In this document: positions 1-9,108 of the stretch, one piece after another
Numbering within the stretch: the first letter of the stretch is position 1
How the letters are laid out: each line of letters starts with the position of its first letter
NCBI RefSeq assembly: GCF_023520895.1
Contig: NZ_CP026029.1
Location: forward strand, 4,216,001 to 4,280,000
From: Paenibacillus sp. PK3_47
Lineage (GTDB): Bacteria > Bacillota > Bacilli > Paenibacillales > Paenibacillaceae
Direction: 5' to 3'
Length of the DNA stretch: 64,000 nucleotides
The notes under the pieces: model-generated
The model's input: only the letters and a program-made list of their open reading frames with translations
What the model was told of the DNA's origin: nothing
Databases searched by the model: none
Position numbers and translations under genes: made by a program

Positions 1-1
1 A

Positions 2-766
2 CCGCTGCTGATTGTCAGCGATTTGGATGTCACGGCAGACCACGGACGCAAGGCGCTGGACCGGTTATCCCTGAAGGTGCATGAAGGGGAGATTGTCGGT
101 GTCGCAGGGGTTGCCGGCAATGGCCAGAAGGAGCTGGCGGAAGTGCTGACAGGGCTGCGTGCCTGGAAAAGCGGCGAGATTATTTTTGACGGCACTCCGG
201 TTAAAACAGCATCGGTACGGGGAGCCATTGATTCGGGCATCTCCCATGTACCGGAGAACCGGATGAAGAGCGGCCTGGCCGGCCGGCTCGGTTCGGTGGA
301 TAATCTGCTGTTCAAATCGTACCGGAGCAGCGAGCATTCCAATTTAGGTATTCTGAAGGCGGCAAAAAACCGGTCCTGGTCACAGGAGCTTGTCCGGCGC
401 TTTAATGTCAAAACGCCCGAGCTGGATACTCCGGTGCAGCAGCTGTCAGGCGGGAACCAGCAGAAGCTGCTGTTCGCCCGTGAAGTCAGCCAGAAGCCGA
501 AGCTGATGGTTGCAGTGCATCCGACGCAGGGCCTTGATGTCGGTGCGGCGGCGGGGGTTCATGAATTGCTGATGGAGCTGCGCGCCTCAGGCAGCGGTGT
601 GCTGCTGATCTCGGAGGATCTGGATGAGCTGCTGCAGTTGTCCGACCGGATTCTGGTCATATATAACGGCTCGATTATTGGAGAAAGCGACCATGAACAT
701 GCGGACAGGGAGAGCATCGGTCTTAGGATGGCCGGGGTCAGGGAAAGAGAGGGAAATGCGGTATGA
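2..766 (+). CDS. Nucleoside-type ABC transporter, ATP-binding subunit (3' part)
   Basis: The reading frame is open from the first bases of the window, so the true start lies upstream. The 255 visible codons form the second nucleotide-binding domain of a double-ATPase importer subunit of the RbsA/NupO (YufO) kind. Its Walker A is degenerate (GVAGNGQKEL), as is usual for the second domain of this family. The signature LSGGNQQK and the D-loop region (HPTQGLDVG) are present. The stop overlaps the next permease by 4 bp, so the genes are translationally coupled. With the following xanthine and allantoin genes it probably energises purine nucleoside or base uptake. The substrate is inferred from context. 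Confidence 0.9.
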   Translation, partial: PLLIVSDLDVTADHGRKALDRLSLKVHEGEIVGVAGVAGNGQKELAEVLTGLRAWKSGEIIFDGTPVKTASVRGAIDSGISHVPENRMKSGLAGRLGSVDNLLFKSYRSSEHSNLGILKAAKNRSWSQELVRRFNVKTPELDTPVQQLSGGNQQKLLFAREVSQKPKLMVAVHPTQGLDVGAAAGVHELLMELRASGSGVLLISEDLDELLQLSDRILVIYNGSIIGESDHEHADRESIGLRMAGVREREGNAV

Positions 767-1878
767 ATATGAAAAACGGAAGCCAGGCCGCAGTGCTAGA
801 ACCCTCCCCGGTAAAATCCGGCAAAAGATTCTCCATGCGTCTCGAATACGATGCAAGCCGCACCCGCTCCCCGTGGTGGTCGCCGTTCCTGTCCGTCGTT
901 CTTGCCCTGCTGCTGTGCGCGGTATTTATAGCTGCCAACGGCATGAGTCCGGTTACGGTATATGAAAAAATGTTCCGCGGGGCCTTCGGCACCTCCTATG
1001 GTATTACTGAAACCATGGTCAAAGCGATTCCTTTGCTGCTCTGCGGACTGGGAATTGCTGTAGCCTACCGGATTTCTGTCTGGAATATCGGAGCAGAAGG
1101 CCAGTTGACGGTCGGGGCGATGGCTGCTACGGCAGTTACGATTTATTTTCCCGGTCTGCCGGCGTTCTGGTCCATCTCACTGATGCTGCTGTTCGGAACT
1201 GCCGCCGGAGCGTTGTGGGGACTGATGACTGCGATTCCGCGGACACACTTTGGAGTCAATGAACTGATTACTTCCCTGATGCTGAACTATGTGGCACTGC
1301 TGGCGCTCGATTATGTAGTGTTCGGCCCCTGGAAAGACCCGGCCGGGTTTAACTTTCCCGGTTCACCGATGTTCACGGCTGCCCAGTCGCTGCCGGTGCT
1401 GGGGTCCACGAGGCTGCATATCGGACTTATTTTTGGTCTTATTGCCGTAGTGATCTATTATCTGATGATCAAATTTACCCGCTGGGGTTATGAGCTGCGC
1501 CTGATCGGCGCCAATCCTACAGCCGCCCGTTACGCGGGCATCCCTATTAAACGCCATATCATTATCGTGATGCTGATCAGCGGCGGCCTGGCAGGCATTG
1601 CCGGTATGGCCGAGGTATCGGGGGTTACGCACAAGCTGATGCAGGGAATCTCGCCGGGGTACGGGTATACGGCCATCATTGTCGCCTGGCTCGCCAAACT
1701 GAATCCGCTGGGCCTTATCGTCACCTCCGTCCTGTTCGGCGGCCTGATTGTCGGCGGCTACAGTGTGCAGACGATCGGACTGCCTTCGTCCATCTCGGAG
1801 ATGCTGCAGGGTTCGATCCTGTTCTTCCTGATTGCCGGCGATATGATTCACCGTTTCCGCATCCGGCGGAGCGTATAG
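763..1878 (+). CDS. Nucleoside-type ABC transporter permease 1
   Basis: A 371-residue integral membrane protein of the BPD_transp_2 (branched-chain amino acid/ribose/nucleoside) permease family, like B. subtilis NupP (YufP). After a cytoplasmic N-terminus of about 35 residues come about ten hydrophobic segments. The family motif around NIGAEGQL is visible near residue 108, and the cytoplasmic loop GANPTAARYAGI contacts the ATPase. The start ATG overlaps the ATPase stop. It pairs with the next gene as a heterodimeric channel. Purine nucleoside import is inferred from the catabolic genes downstream. Confidence 0.9.
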   Translation: MNMKNGSQAAVLEPSPVKSGKRFSMRLEYDASRTRSPWWSPFLSVVLALLLCAVFIAANGMSPVTVYEKMFRGAFGTSYGITETMVKAIPLLLCGLGIAVAYRISVWNIGAEGQLTVGAMAATAVTIYFPGLPAFWSISLMLLFGTAAGALWGLMTAIPRTHFGVNELITSLMLNYVALLALDYVVFGPWKDPAGFNFPGSPMFTAAQSLPVLGSTRLHIGLIFGLIAVVIYYLMIKFTRWGYELRLIGANPTAARYAGIPIKRHIIIVMLISGGLAGIAGMAEVSGVTHKLMQGISPGYGYTAIIVAWLAKLNPLGLIVTSVLFGGLIVGGYSVQTIGLPSSISEMLQGSILFFLIAGDMIHRFRIRRSV

Positions 1879-1909
1879 CAGCTTCTTGTTATAAGAAGGG
1901 AGTAAACTC

Positions 1910-2839
1910 ATGGATTTCACTACACAGTTATTAATCGCTGCCATATCTGCCGGAACACCGCTGCTGCTCGCTACCCTGGGAGGCATTCTGACGGAACGTG
2001 CGGGAATAATCCAGCTGGGCGCGGAGGGGCTGATGCTGATGGGGGCGGTCACAACCTGTATCGTCTACATCCGCAGCGGCAATCTGATGCTGGCCCTGCT
2101 CGCTGCTGTGGCTGTCACTGCTGTGCTCGGCATGGTGCATTCCTTCCTCTGCGTGACGCTTAGGGCGAACCAGACGATGTCCGGTCTGGCGATGACGCTG
2201 TTCGGCAGCGGACTCAGCGCCTATCTCGGCAAATCCATCAGCGGACTGCCGCTGCCGGGATTTCTGCCGAGGCTGGATCTTGGATTGATCAAGTCCATCC
2301 CGGTGATAGGTGATATCTTCGGCAGGCTTGATGTTCTGACCTGGTTCAGCCTGCTGCTGGTTCTTGCGCTGCATCTGCTGATTCATTACACCTCCTGGGG
2401 GCTGCATCTGCGGGCGGTGGGCGACAGCCCGGCTACTGCAGATGTAATGGGGATCCGCGTACAGCTGATCCGTTACAGCTACATTACCGCCGGGGCCATG
2501 CTGATCGGCCTTGCCGGCGCCGATATGGTCCTGGCCTATGCGCCGACCTGGAATGAAGGGCTGACTGCCGGCCGCGGCTGGATTGCTGTGGGACTTGTCA
2601 TTTTTGCCAGATGGAATCCGCTTCGCGCCCTCTTTTGCGCTTATTTCTTCGGTGCGCTTGATTCGCTCGGATTCCGCATTCAGCTGCTCGGCAGCAGTAT
2701 ACCGTCATATTTCCTGAAGATGATCCCTTACATTGTCACGATCCTGGTGCTCATGTACCTGGGTTACCGCAACCGCAACAAGCCGTCAGGCACGCCGGAA
2801 TCACTGGGCACACCTTATATCCGGGAGCAGAGATTCTGA
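1910..2839 (+). CDS. Nucleoside-type ABC transporter permease 2
   Basis: A 309-residue second permease of the same family (NupQ/YufQ-like), about nine hydrophobic segments. It has the conserved GILTERAGIIQLGAEGLML segment near residues 24-42 and the loop AVGDSPATADVMGI. A good ribosome binding site (AGAAGGGAG) precedes the ATG at 1910, 31 bp after permease 1. It completes an importer whose substrate-binding lipoprotein (BmpA type) must be upstream of the window. The next gene begins 58 bp later, in the same direction. Confidence 0.9.
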   Translation: MDFTTQLLIAAISAGTPLLLATLGGILTERAGIIQLGAEGLMLMGAVTTCIVYIRSGNLMLALLAAVAVTAVLGMVHSFLCVTLRANQTMSGLAMTLFGSGLSAYLGKSISGLPLPGFLPRLDLGLIKSIPVIGDIFGRLDVLTWFSLLLVLALHLLIHYTSWGLHLRAVGDSPATADVMGIRVQLIRYSYITAGAMLIGLAGADMVLAYAPTWNEGLTAGRGWIAVGLVIFARWNPLRALFCAYFFGALDSLGFRIQLLGSSIPSYFLKMIPYIVTILVLMYLGYRNRNKPSGTPESLGTPYIREQRF

Positions 2840-2897
2840 TAAGGCTGGCAGAATAAATTACAGGCAGACTGATGCCGGTCCTGAAGGGGGCGAAGAC

Positions 2898-3800
2898 ATG
2901 GAGTCACTGCAGATTAATAAGCTGTCTGCGCCGCGGGTGCACCGTCCCCGCAGCCTGCAGGAGGCCTGGGAGTTGAAAAGCGAACTAGGAGACAAGGCTG
3001 TGTATGTATCCGGCGGTACGCTGCTGAGGACACAGTGGGAAGCGGGGACTGTGCCTTTTCCCCGGCAGATGATTGACCTGCGGAATATAAGGGGCATGGA
3101 TGAGCTGGCAGCGGCAGCGGATTACCTGACGCTGGGGTCGCTTGTTACTCTGGCGGTATGCCGCAGGAGCGGGCAATTGCTGGAGACTGCCCCGGCTGTG
3201 CAGGAAGCCGCACGCAATATTGCTGCACCGTCCGTGCGTAATCTGGCCACACTGGGCGGAAATATCGCTTCCGGCTATGGAGATATTCTGCCTGCACTGC
3301 TGGTCCATGATGCTGAAATCGCCGTATTTAACGGCAGGTTTCTTGCAGTGCAGTTAGTGGAGCATTGGCTGGGCAGCCGCTGGAGCGCAGTGGAGCCGTC
3401 CGCCGATATTCTGGCCGGCGTCCGTCTCCCGGCAGCTGCCGGAGGGCAGGATGGCGGTGGACCCGGCAGAATCAGTGTCTTCCGCAAGGCGGGACGGCGT
3501 GAAGCCTTCACCGCTTCGCTTGTTACCGTTGCGCTTGCGGCAACGGTGGATGACGCCAGCCGGAGCCTGCGCGATGTGCGCATTGCGGCCGGCGGAGGTT
3601 CGGGAAGGCCTCAGCGCCTGAAGGAAGCTGAAAGGCTGCTGGAAGGCGCGGTCTGTGAAGACAGACTGCTGGCCGGATTGTATCAGGCCGTGGAGGAAGG
3701 CTTCTCAACCTACAATGATCCCTTTGCAACAGTGGCGTATAAGAAGAAAACGGCAGGCAATCTCATAGTCTCCGAGCTGTGGAAGGCGTTGAACACGTAA
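2898..3800 (+). CDS. pucC: Xanthine dehydrogenase, FAD-binding subunit
   Basis: A 300-residue FAD subunit of a molybdenum hydroxylase (PucC/XdhC type). The FAD-binding N-terminus is seen in VSGGTLLRTQWEAG and the typical PSVRNLATLGGNIASG segment; the CO-dehydrogenase flavoprotein C-terminal domain follows (RKAGRREAFTASLVTVAL). The frame is open further upstream, but ATG 2898 follows GAAGGGGG at the right distance, so I chose it. It carries electrons from the Fe-S subunit to an acceptor. It lies directly upstream of the molybdopterin and 2Fe-2S subunits, as in the Bacillus puc operon. Product and set membership are clear; xanthine as substrate follows from the neighbours. Confidence 0.88.
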   Translation: MESLQINKLSAPRVHRPRSLQEAWELKSELGDKAVYVSGGTLLRTQWEAGTVPFPRQMIDLRNIRGMDELAAAADYLTLGSLVTLAVCRRSGQLLETAPAVQEAARNIAAPSVRNLATLGGNIASGYGDILPALLVHDAEIAVFNGRFLAVQLVEHWLGSRWSAVEPSADILAGVRLPAAAGGQDGGGPGRISVFRKAGRREAFTASLVTVALAATVDDASRSLRDVRIAAGGGSGRPQRLKEAERLLEGAVCEDRLLAGLYQAVEEGFSTYNDPFATVAYKKKTAGNLIVSELWKALNT

Positions 3801-3849
3801 CAAACATCCATTTAACTATAACAAATTGTGTTGACGGGGGTGGAGGACA

Positions 3850-6183
3850 ATGCTGCTGAACAAGGAATCCAGCGGGAGCCGCTGGCGCACAAGGCCGGAC
3901 GGTCAGGGGAAAGTATCCGGCAAGCTGCAGTATCTAACCGACATGAGCGCTGAGGGGATGCTGACCGGACGCGTGCTGCGCAGTCATCAGGCCCATGCCC
4001 GCATCCTGTCCATCCGCACGGGAAAAGCGCAGGAGGTCCCCGGGGTGCATGCGGTTATTACGCATGAGGATGTTCCCGGCCTGAACGGCTTCGGCATTGC
4101 CCTGCCGCATCAGCCGGTCTTTTGCAGCGACCGTGTCCGCTACACCGGTGATGCCATTGCTGCGGTTGCGGCAGACAGCGATGAGATCGCCGAATATGCC
4201 TTATCGCTGATCGAAGTTGATTATGAGCTGCTGCCGCTGCTGGAGGATGCAGAAGAGGCCATGCAGCCCGAAGCCATCCTGCTGCATGAAGAAGGCAATG
4301 TGCTGCATCGCACGGAATACCGCAAGGGCGATCCGGAAGCGGCTTTTGCGGGCTGTGCATATGTCGTGGAGGAGACCTACTGGACACCGCGTCAAATGCA
4401 TACGTATATGGAGACCGAAGGAGGGCTCTTTATCCCGGAATCTAACGGGCGGCTCACCGTATACTCGGCAACCCAGCACGGTCTGATGGACCGCAAGCAG
4501 CTGTCGCGTATTCTGGCCATTCCCGAGGCTGATATCCGGGTCATCTCCAGTCCCATTGGCGGCTCCTTCGGCGGCAAGGATGAGCTGAATGTCCAGCCGT
4601 ACGGAGCACTGCTGGCACTGCGGACCCGGCGTCCGGTACGGCTGCACAATTCACGTGCCGAATCTGTCCGCGCCGGCCTGAAGCGGCATCCGATGAAGAT
4701 CTCCATGAAGACCGGCTGCAACAGTGAAGGAATTATTACCGCCCACAAGGTTCGGATCATTTCCGATACCGGAGCATATGCGACACTGGGCGCAGAGGTA
4801 CTGAATTTTGCCACAGAGCATGTAGTGGGGCCCTATCAGATCGGGCATGTGGAGGTCGAGGGGTTTGCTGTGTATACCAACAACGGCGTATCCGGTGAAT
4901 TCCGCGGGTTTGGCGGCAATCAGGCGATTTTTGCCCTGGAGGGCCAGGTTGACCGGCTGGCAGAGCAGCTGCAGCTGGATCCCTGGGAGCTGCGCCGCCG
5001 CAATATGCGGCGTTACGGCGATCCGGGGCCGCTGGGGCAGGAAATTGCCCAGACCCACGGTGCCATGCAGGTGTGGGAAGCGCTGGCTGCCTCGCCGCTG
5101 ATGAAGGAAGCCGCAGGCCTTAGGGCTGATGCGGGAGAAGAGACTGCTGGGGCAGAGGCTTGCGGTGTTCCTGCCGCAAAGCCGGCTGAACCCTGGATCG
5201 TCACCGGCACCGGTGCGGCCATGGCTATGCATGGCGCAGGCCTCGGGTACGGAATACCCGATCCGGCCGGCGGGCGGCTGGTGCTGGCGCTGGACGGCAG
5301 GATCGAAGCTGTTTTCGGCTACGAAGAATTCGGGCAGGGCCTGATCGCCACGCTGGAGCAGATGCTGATTGAGCAGTTCGGGTTTGCCGCTTCTGATCTG
5401 CGGATAATTATCGGCGATACGGATGTGGTGCCTGACAGCGGATCGAGTACGGCCTCACGTTCCACGAGCATGATGTGGATGGCGCTCCGGCGGCTGCATC
5501 CCGGGTTCACGGCGCAGCTGCTGGAGGCTGCAGCTGCAGCTTCAGGCATACCGGCGGAGGGGCTAAAGCTTGGACCCGGGGGCATCTGGCCGGAAGAGGG
5601 TGGGATGCTGCTGTCCTATAAGGAGCTGGCACAAGGAATGGCTGAGCCGATGGTCTGCGAGACCGTCTTTAATTATCCGACCACTTCGCTGGAGAGAGTC
5701 GGGGCGCACTTCCTGTATACCTACTCTGCGATTGCCGTCAAAGTGGAAATCAATCTGCTGACCGGGCGGGTCCGGGTAACCGACCAGTATCATGCGGTAG
5801 CAGCCGGACCTGTCGCCAATCCTCAAGGGTATCTGGGACAGATCGAGGGCGGCAGCAGCATGGCTGTCGGTTTTACGCTATCTGAAGATGCAGTAATGGC
5901 AGGCGGCAGTTATGTTACGAAGAATATGGATACCTATCTGGTACCTACGATTGCTGATATGAACGGCAGCATCCAGGTGCAGGCTATCGAAGATTTGCCG
6001 GATCATGATACGTTCGGCCCCCGCGGCATCGGGGAGGTCGGATCGGTTAATCTGGCCCCTGCCGTCGCATCCGCCGTATTCCAGGCGGTACGAAAGCGGG
6101 TCAACCGGCTGCCGATTGAACCCGAATGGCTGCAGGATACACCTTTTATTCCGCAAAAGGCGGTGAAGACCTATGTCAGATAA
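3850..6183 (+). CDS. pucD: Xanthine dehydrogenase, molybdopterin-binding subunit
   Basis: A 777-residue large subunit that binds the Mo-pterin cytosine dinucleotide cofactor and oxidises hypoxanthine/xanthine to urate. Visible family motifs are GGSFGGKDE near residue 237, FRGFGGNQ near 355, and GPRGIGEVGS near 724, which holds the presumed catalytic glutamate. An alanine/glutamate-rich stretch near residues 420-445 looks like a small insertion. RBS GGGGTGGAGG precedes ATG 3850. The stop overlaps the 2Fe-2S subunit start by 11 bp. Length and motifs agree with B. subtilis PucD. Confidence 0.92.
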   Translation: MLLNKESSGSRWRTRPDGQGKVSGKLQYLTDMSAEGMLTGRVLRSHQAHARILSIRTGKAQEVPGVHAVITHEDVPGLNGFGIALPHQPVFCSDRVRYTGDAIAAVAADSDEIAEYALSLIEVDYELLPLLEDAEEAMQPEAILLHEEGNVLHRTEYRKGDPEAAFAGCAYVVEETYWTPRQMHTYMETEGGLFIPESNGRLTVYSATQHGLMDRKQLSRILAIPEADIRVISSPIGGSFGGKDELNVQPYGALLALRTRRPVRLHNSRAESVRAGLKRHPMKISMKTGCNSEGIITAHKVRIISDTGAYATLGAEVLNFATEHVVGPYQIGHVEVEGFAVYTNNGVSGEFRGFGGNQAIFALEGQVDRLAEQLQLDPWELRRRNMRRYGDPGPLGQEIAQTHGAMQVWEALAASPLMKEAAGLRADAGEETAGAEACGVPAAKPAEPWIVTGTGAAMAMHGAGLGYGIPDPAGGRLVLALDGRIEAVFGYEEFGQGLIATLEQMLIEQFGFAASDLRIIIGDTDVVPDSGSSTASRSTSMMWMALRRLHPGFTAQLLEAAAAASGIPAEGLKLGPGGIWPEEGGMLLSYKELAQGMAEPMVCETVFNYPTTSLERVGAHFLYTYSAIAVKVEINLLTGRVRVTDQYHAVAAGPVANPQGYLGQIEGGSSMAVGFTLSEDAVMAGGSYVTKNMDTYLVPTIADMNGSIQVQAIEDLPDHDTFGPRGIGEVGSVNLAPAVASAVFQAVRKRVNRLPIEPEWLQDTPFIPQKAVKTYVR

Positions 6184-6712
6184 CTATGAGCCTGGCATGA
6201 ACGATACATTAACGGAAACAGCAGCAGCGGTTGATACCGGGACTGCGTTCCGGCTGAACTGCACGGTTAACGGCCGTCCGGTATCGGCCGAAGTTGCACC
6301 GGCACGCCGCCTGCTGAACATCTTGCGGGAGGACCTGGAGCTGACCGGAACGAAGCGTTCCTGCGAGATCGGCCGCTGCGGCGCCTGCATGGTGCTGATT
6401 GACGGCAAGCCGGTCAATTCCTGTCTGACGATGGCGTACCAATGCAGCGATGCGCAGATTACAACAATAGAAGGCCTGAGTGAAGCAGGACTGCATCCGG
6501 TGCAGCAGGCTTTTCTGGAAGAAGGCGGGTTTCAGTGCGGTTACTGTACACCGGGAATGGTGATTTCGGTTGTCGGACTGCTGGATGAGAATCCGCGGCC
6601 CTCTCAGGAGGATATAGAAGAAGCTCTATCAGGCAATATCTGCCGCTGTACCGGCTACGGCGGGATTCTGCGGGCAGTGAACAAAGCAATAGAAGGCGGG
6701 GTGCAGGGATGA
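6173..6712 (+). CDS. pucE: Xanthine dehydrogenase, 2Fe-2S subunit
   Basis: A 179-residue iron-sulfur subunit with two [2Fe-2S] clusters. The N-terminal ferredoxin-like cluster is bound by CEIGRCGACMV followed by a further Cys in PVNSC; the C-terminal cluster by CGYCTPGM and ICRCTGYGG. It passes electrons from the molybdopterin to the FAD subunit. About 20 residues at the N-terminus are extra to the core fold, and an internal ATG at 6197 is a possible alternative start. It overlaps both neighbours (11 bp before, 4 bp after), showing a tightly coupled operon. Confidence 0.92.
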   Translation: MSDNYEPGMNDTLTETAAAVDTGTAFRLNCTVNGRPVSAEVAPARRLLNILREDLELTGTKRSCEIGRCGACMVLIDGKPVNSCLTMAYQCSDAQITTIEGLSEAGLHPVQQAFLEEGGFQCGYCTPGMVISVVGLLDENPRPSQEDIEEALSGNICRCTGYGGILRAVNKAIEGGVQG

Positions 6713-7242
6713 CAGGGCAGAAAGAGCTTTTAACGCTGGATGAGATTAACCGGATGAATAAGACGGAGTTTGTTGCTGCACTGGGCGGTATCTTTGAACA
6801 CTCCCCCTGGGTTGCCGAGGGAGCCTACGGGCAGATTCCCTTTCATTCTGTGGAACAGCTTCACGGGGCGATGCTTGAAACCGCCAGAGAGGCTGGAGAG
6901 GAGCAGATTGCCGGGCTGCTGAGAGCCCACCCTGATCTGGCGACAAGGCTTAAAGTAACTCCGCTGTCGGCGGCAGAGCAGCAGGGAGCGGGCCTGGACC
7001 GGCTGACCCCCGAGGAATTCCGGCAGTTGACGGATTTGAATGCAGCGTACACGGAGAAATTCCGGTTTCCGTTCATTCTGGCTGTACGCGGCAAAAACAA
7101 GGATGACATTATCGCGGCGATCACGGAACGGGTTCAGCGTCCGCATCAAGAGGAATGGGAGCAGGCGCTTGCTGAAATCGGCAAAATCACCTTCTTCCGG
7201 CTGAACGATCTGGTTACCGGACCGCGGGAGGCTTCTGTATGA
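6709..7242 (+). CDS. uraD: OHCU decarboxylase
   Basis: A 177-residue 2-oxo-4-hydroxy-4-carboxy-5-ureidoimidazoline decarboxylase, which makes S-allantoin in the last step of urate breakdown. The family signature AHPDLATRLK near residues 75-84 contains the catalytic His, and FRFPFILAVRGK follows near 120. In B. subtilis this domain is the N-terminal half of PucL, fused to urate oxidase. Here it stands alone and no urate oxidase follows. Start ATGA overlaps the previous stop, and its own stop overlaps uraH. Confidence 0.92.
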   Translation: MTGQKELLTLDEINRMNKTEFVAALGGIFEHSPWVAEGAYGQIPFHSVEQLHGAMLETAREAGEEQIAGLLRAHPDLATRLKVTPLSAAEQQGAGLDRLTPEEFRQLTDLNAAYTEKFRFPFILAVRGKNKDDIIAAITERVQRPHQEEWEQALAEIGKITFFRLNDLVTGPREASV

Positions 7243-7625
7243 GCGGCCGGGTGACCACTCATGTGCTGGATCTGTCGCAGGGCACACCCGCTGCCGGAAT
7301 TGCGCTCCAGCTGTGGAGGCTCGAGGATTCAGGCGGCAGGCAGCTGCTGCGGGAGGCCTTAACGAACAGCGACGGACGGCTGGATGCCCCGCTGCTGGAA
7401 GGTACGGAGCTTGATCCAGGCTGCTATGAGCTGCTATTTATGGCCGGGCAATATTTCCGTAAGGGCAGTTCAGGGTATAGCGGAAACGGAGAAACGGCAG
7501 GCGGCCACGACAGCTTTTTTCTCGAAGAAATACCGGTCCGGTTCAACATAGCTGATTCTTCAGTCCACTATCATGTTCCGCTGCTGGTTGCGCCTGGGGG
7601 ATACAGTACGTACCGGGGAAGCTGA
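7239..7625 (+). CDS. uraH: 5-hydroxyisourate hydrolase
   Basis: A 128-residue transthyretin-related protein (PucM type) that hydrolyses 5-hydroxyisourate to OHCU. Family marks are the N-terminal TTHVLDLSQGTPAAGI with the active-site His, the central Arg-containing strand, and the hallmark C-terminal YRGS. A Gly/Ser-rich insertion lies around residues 77-90. It overlaps uraD by 4 bp. Together the two enzymes take the product of a urate oxidase to allantoin, but that oxidase is missing from the window. Confidence 0.93.
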   Translation: MSGRVTTHVLDLSQGTPAAGIALQLWRLEDSGGRQLLREALTNSDGRLDAPLLEGTELDPGCYELLFMAGQYFRKGSSGYSGNGETAGGHDSFFLEEIPVRFNIADSSVHYHVPLLVAPGGYSTYRGS

Positions 7626-7713
7626 TGGACGGCCGGGCCGGATGAGACAGGATAACAGATAAGAATGACGGGATTTGATTTGCTGGGATGAGATGACCGG
7701 AGGTGAGGGCTTC

Positions 7714-9108
7714 ATGAAAGAGTCCTATGAGCTTGTGATCAGGAATGGCGATGTAGTGCTGCCCGGTGAAGTGCTTAAGCTGGATATCGGGATAAAGGGC
7801 GGGAAGATTGCCGCCCTGGGTGAAGATCTATCTGTCAGCGGGGATACCAGGGTCATTGATGCACAAGGTCAATATGTGCTTCCCGGCATGGTCGATATGC
7901 ATGTACACTTTAATGAACCTGCACTGGGCCACTGGGAAGGGTTCCGCAGCGGTTCGGCTGCACTTGCGGCAGGCGGCTGCACCTGCTACGCCGATATGCC
8001 GCTGAACGGCAATCCGCCTACCGTCAACAAGGCTGCGCTGCAGCTCAAGGCGGAGGCCGCTGCCGGAAATTCTGCGGTTGATTATGTGCTGTGGGGCGGG
8101 CTTGTTCCCGGCAATCTGGAGGATCTGGAGGAGCTGGCAGCCGCCGGAGTTACCGGCTTCAAGGCTTTTATCTCCAACCCCGGAGGCGAAGGGGAAGGCC
8201 GGTTCCGGGAAGTGGACGATGACACGCTGTATCAGGGCATGAAGAGAATCGCCGCCCTGGGCGGGATTCTGGCCCTGCATGCGGAGAGTGAGGAAATGAC
8301 ATCAGCGCTCGCCGCTGATGCTGTGCGCAGCGGGAAGACCGGGGCGCACGACTTCGCCGCCAGCCGGCCGCCCGAGGCCGAATTGGAAGCTGTAGCCCGG
8401 GCGCTGCTGTACAGTGAGCGGACCGGCTGCCGGCTGCATTTTGTCCATATCAGTACTGCGGCGGCAATCGAGATGATTCACGCAGCGAGGCTGCGCGGTC
8501 TGGATGTGACTGCAGAGACGTGTCCGCATTATCTGGTGCTGGAGGAGAAGGACATGGAGGCACTCGGGCCGGTGGCCAAATGCGCACCTCCGCTGCGCAG
8601 CAGCGAAGAACGGGAGAAGCTGTGGAAGGTCCTGGCTGAAGGCAAAATTGACCTTATTGCGTCCGATCATTCCCCTTGTCCCACGGAGCTGAAGACTGCG
8701 ACGGGCCTGACGTTTTTTGAAGCCTGGGGCGGAATTTCCGGAGCCCAGAGCAGTCTGGAGCTGATGTTCCATGAAGGTGTACAGGTGCGCGGATTGCCGG
8801 TTACACAGATTTCGGCGCTGCTGTCGGAGCGGCCTGCACGCCGTTTCGGGCTGGAGCAGCGCAAGGGCTCCATCAGGCAGGGGCTGGATGCCGATCTGGT
8901 GCTGCTTGATCCCCAGGCTTCCTACACGCTTGCGGCAGAAGATTTGTTCTACCGTCATCAGCACAGCCCTTATACAGGTATGAACTTATCCTGTAAGGTC
9001 ACTGCAACAATCTGCCGCGGCACGGTTGTGTACACCGCCGAAGCCGGTGTGATTGCCGCAGGCGGCGGGGAATGGCTGCGCAGTTCCGAAGGGCAGCCGG
9101 TCTTATGA
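7714..9108 (+). CDS. allB: Allantoinase
   Basis: A 464-residue cyclic amidohydrolase (PucH/AllB) opening allantoin to allantoate. Metal ligands are visible in DMHVHFNEP near residue 60; the carbamylated Lys is likely in GVTGFKAF near 147-154; further ligands lie in LALHAESE, HFVHIST and ASDHSPC. The frame is open to 7675, but ATG 7714 sits 5 bp after a near-perfect GGAGGTGAGG, so that start is preferred. The 88-bp gap after uraH holds no obvious hairpin. It is followed directly by allantoate amidohydrolase. Confidence 0.94.
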   Translation: MKESYELVIRNGDVVLPGEVLKLDIGIKGGKIAALGEDLSVSGDTRVIDAQGQYVLPGMVDMHVHFNEPALGHWEGFRSGSAALAAGGCTCYADMPLNGNPPTVNKAALQLKAEAAAGNSAVDYVLWGGLVPGNLEDLEELAAAGVTGFKAFISNPGGEGEGRFREVDDDTLYQGMKRIAALGGILALHAESEEMTSALAADAVRSGKTGAHDFAASRPPEAELEAVARALLYSERTGCRLHFVHISTAAAIEMIHAARLRGLDVTAETCPHYLVLEEKDMEALGPVAKCAPPLRSSEEREKLWKVLAEGKIDLIASDHSPCPTELKTATGLTFFEAWGGISGAQSSLELMFHEGVQVRGLPVTQISALLSERPARRFGLEQRKGSIRQGLDADLVLLDPQASYTLAAEDLFYRHQHSPYTGMNLSCKVTATICRGTVVYTAEAGVIAAGGGEWLRSSEGQPVL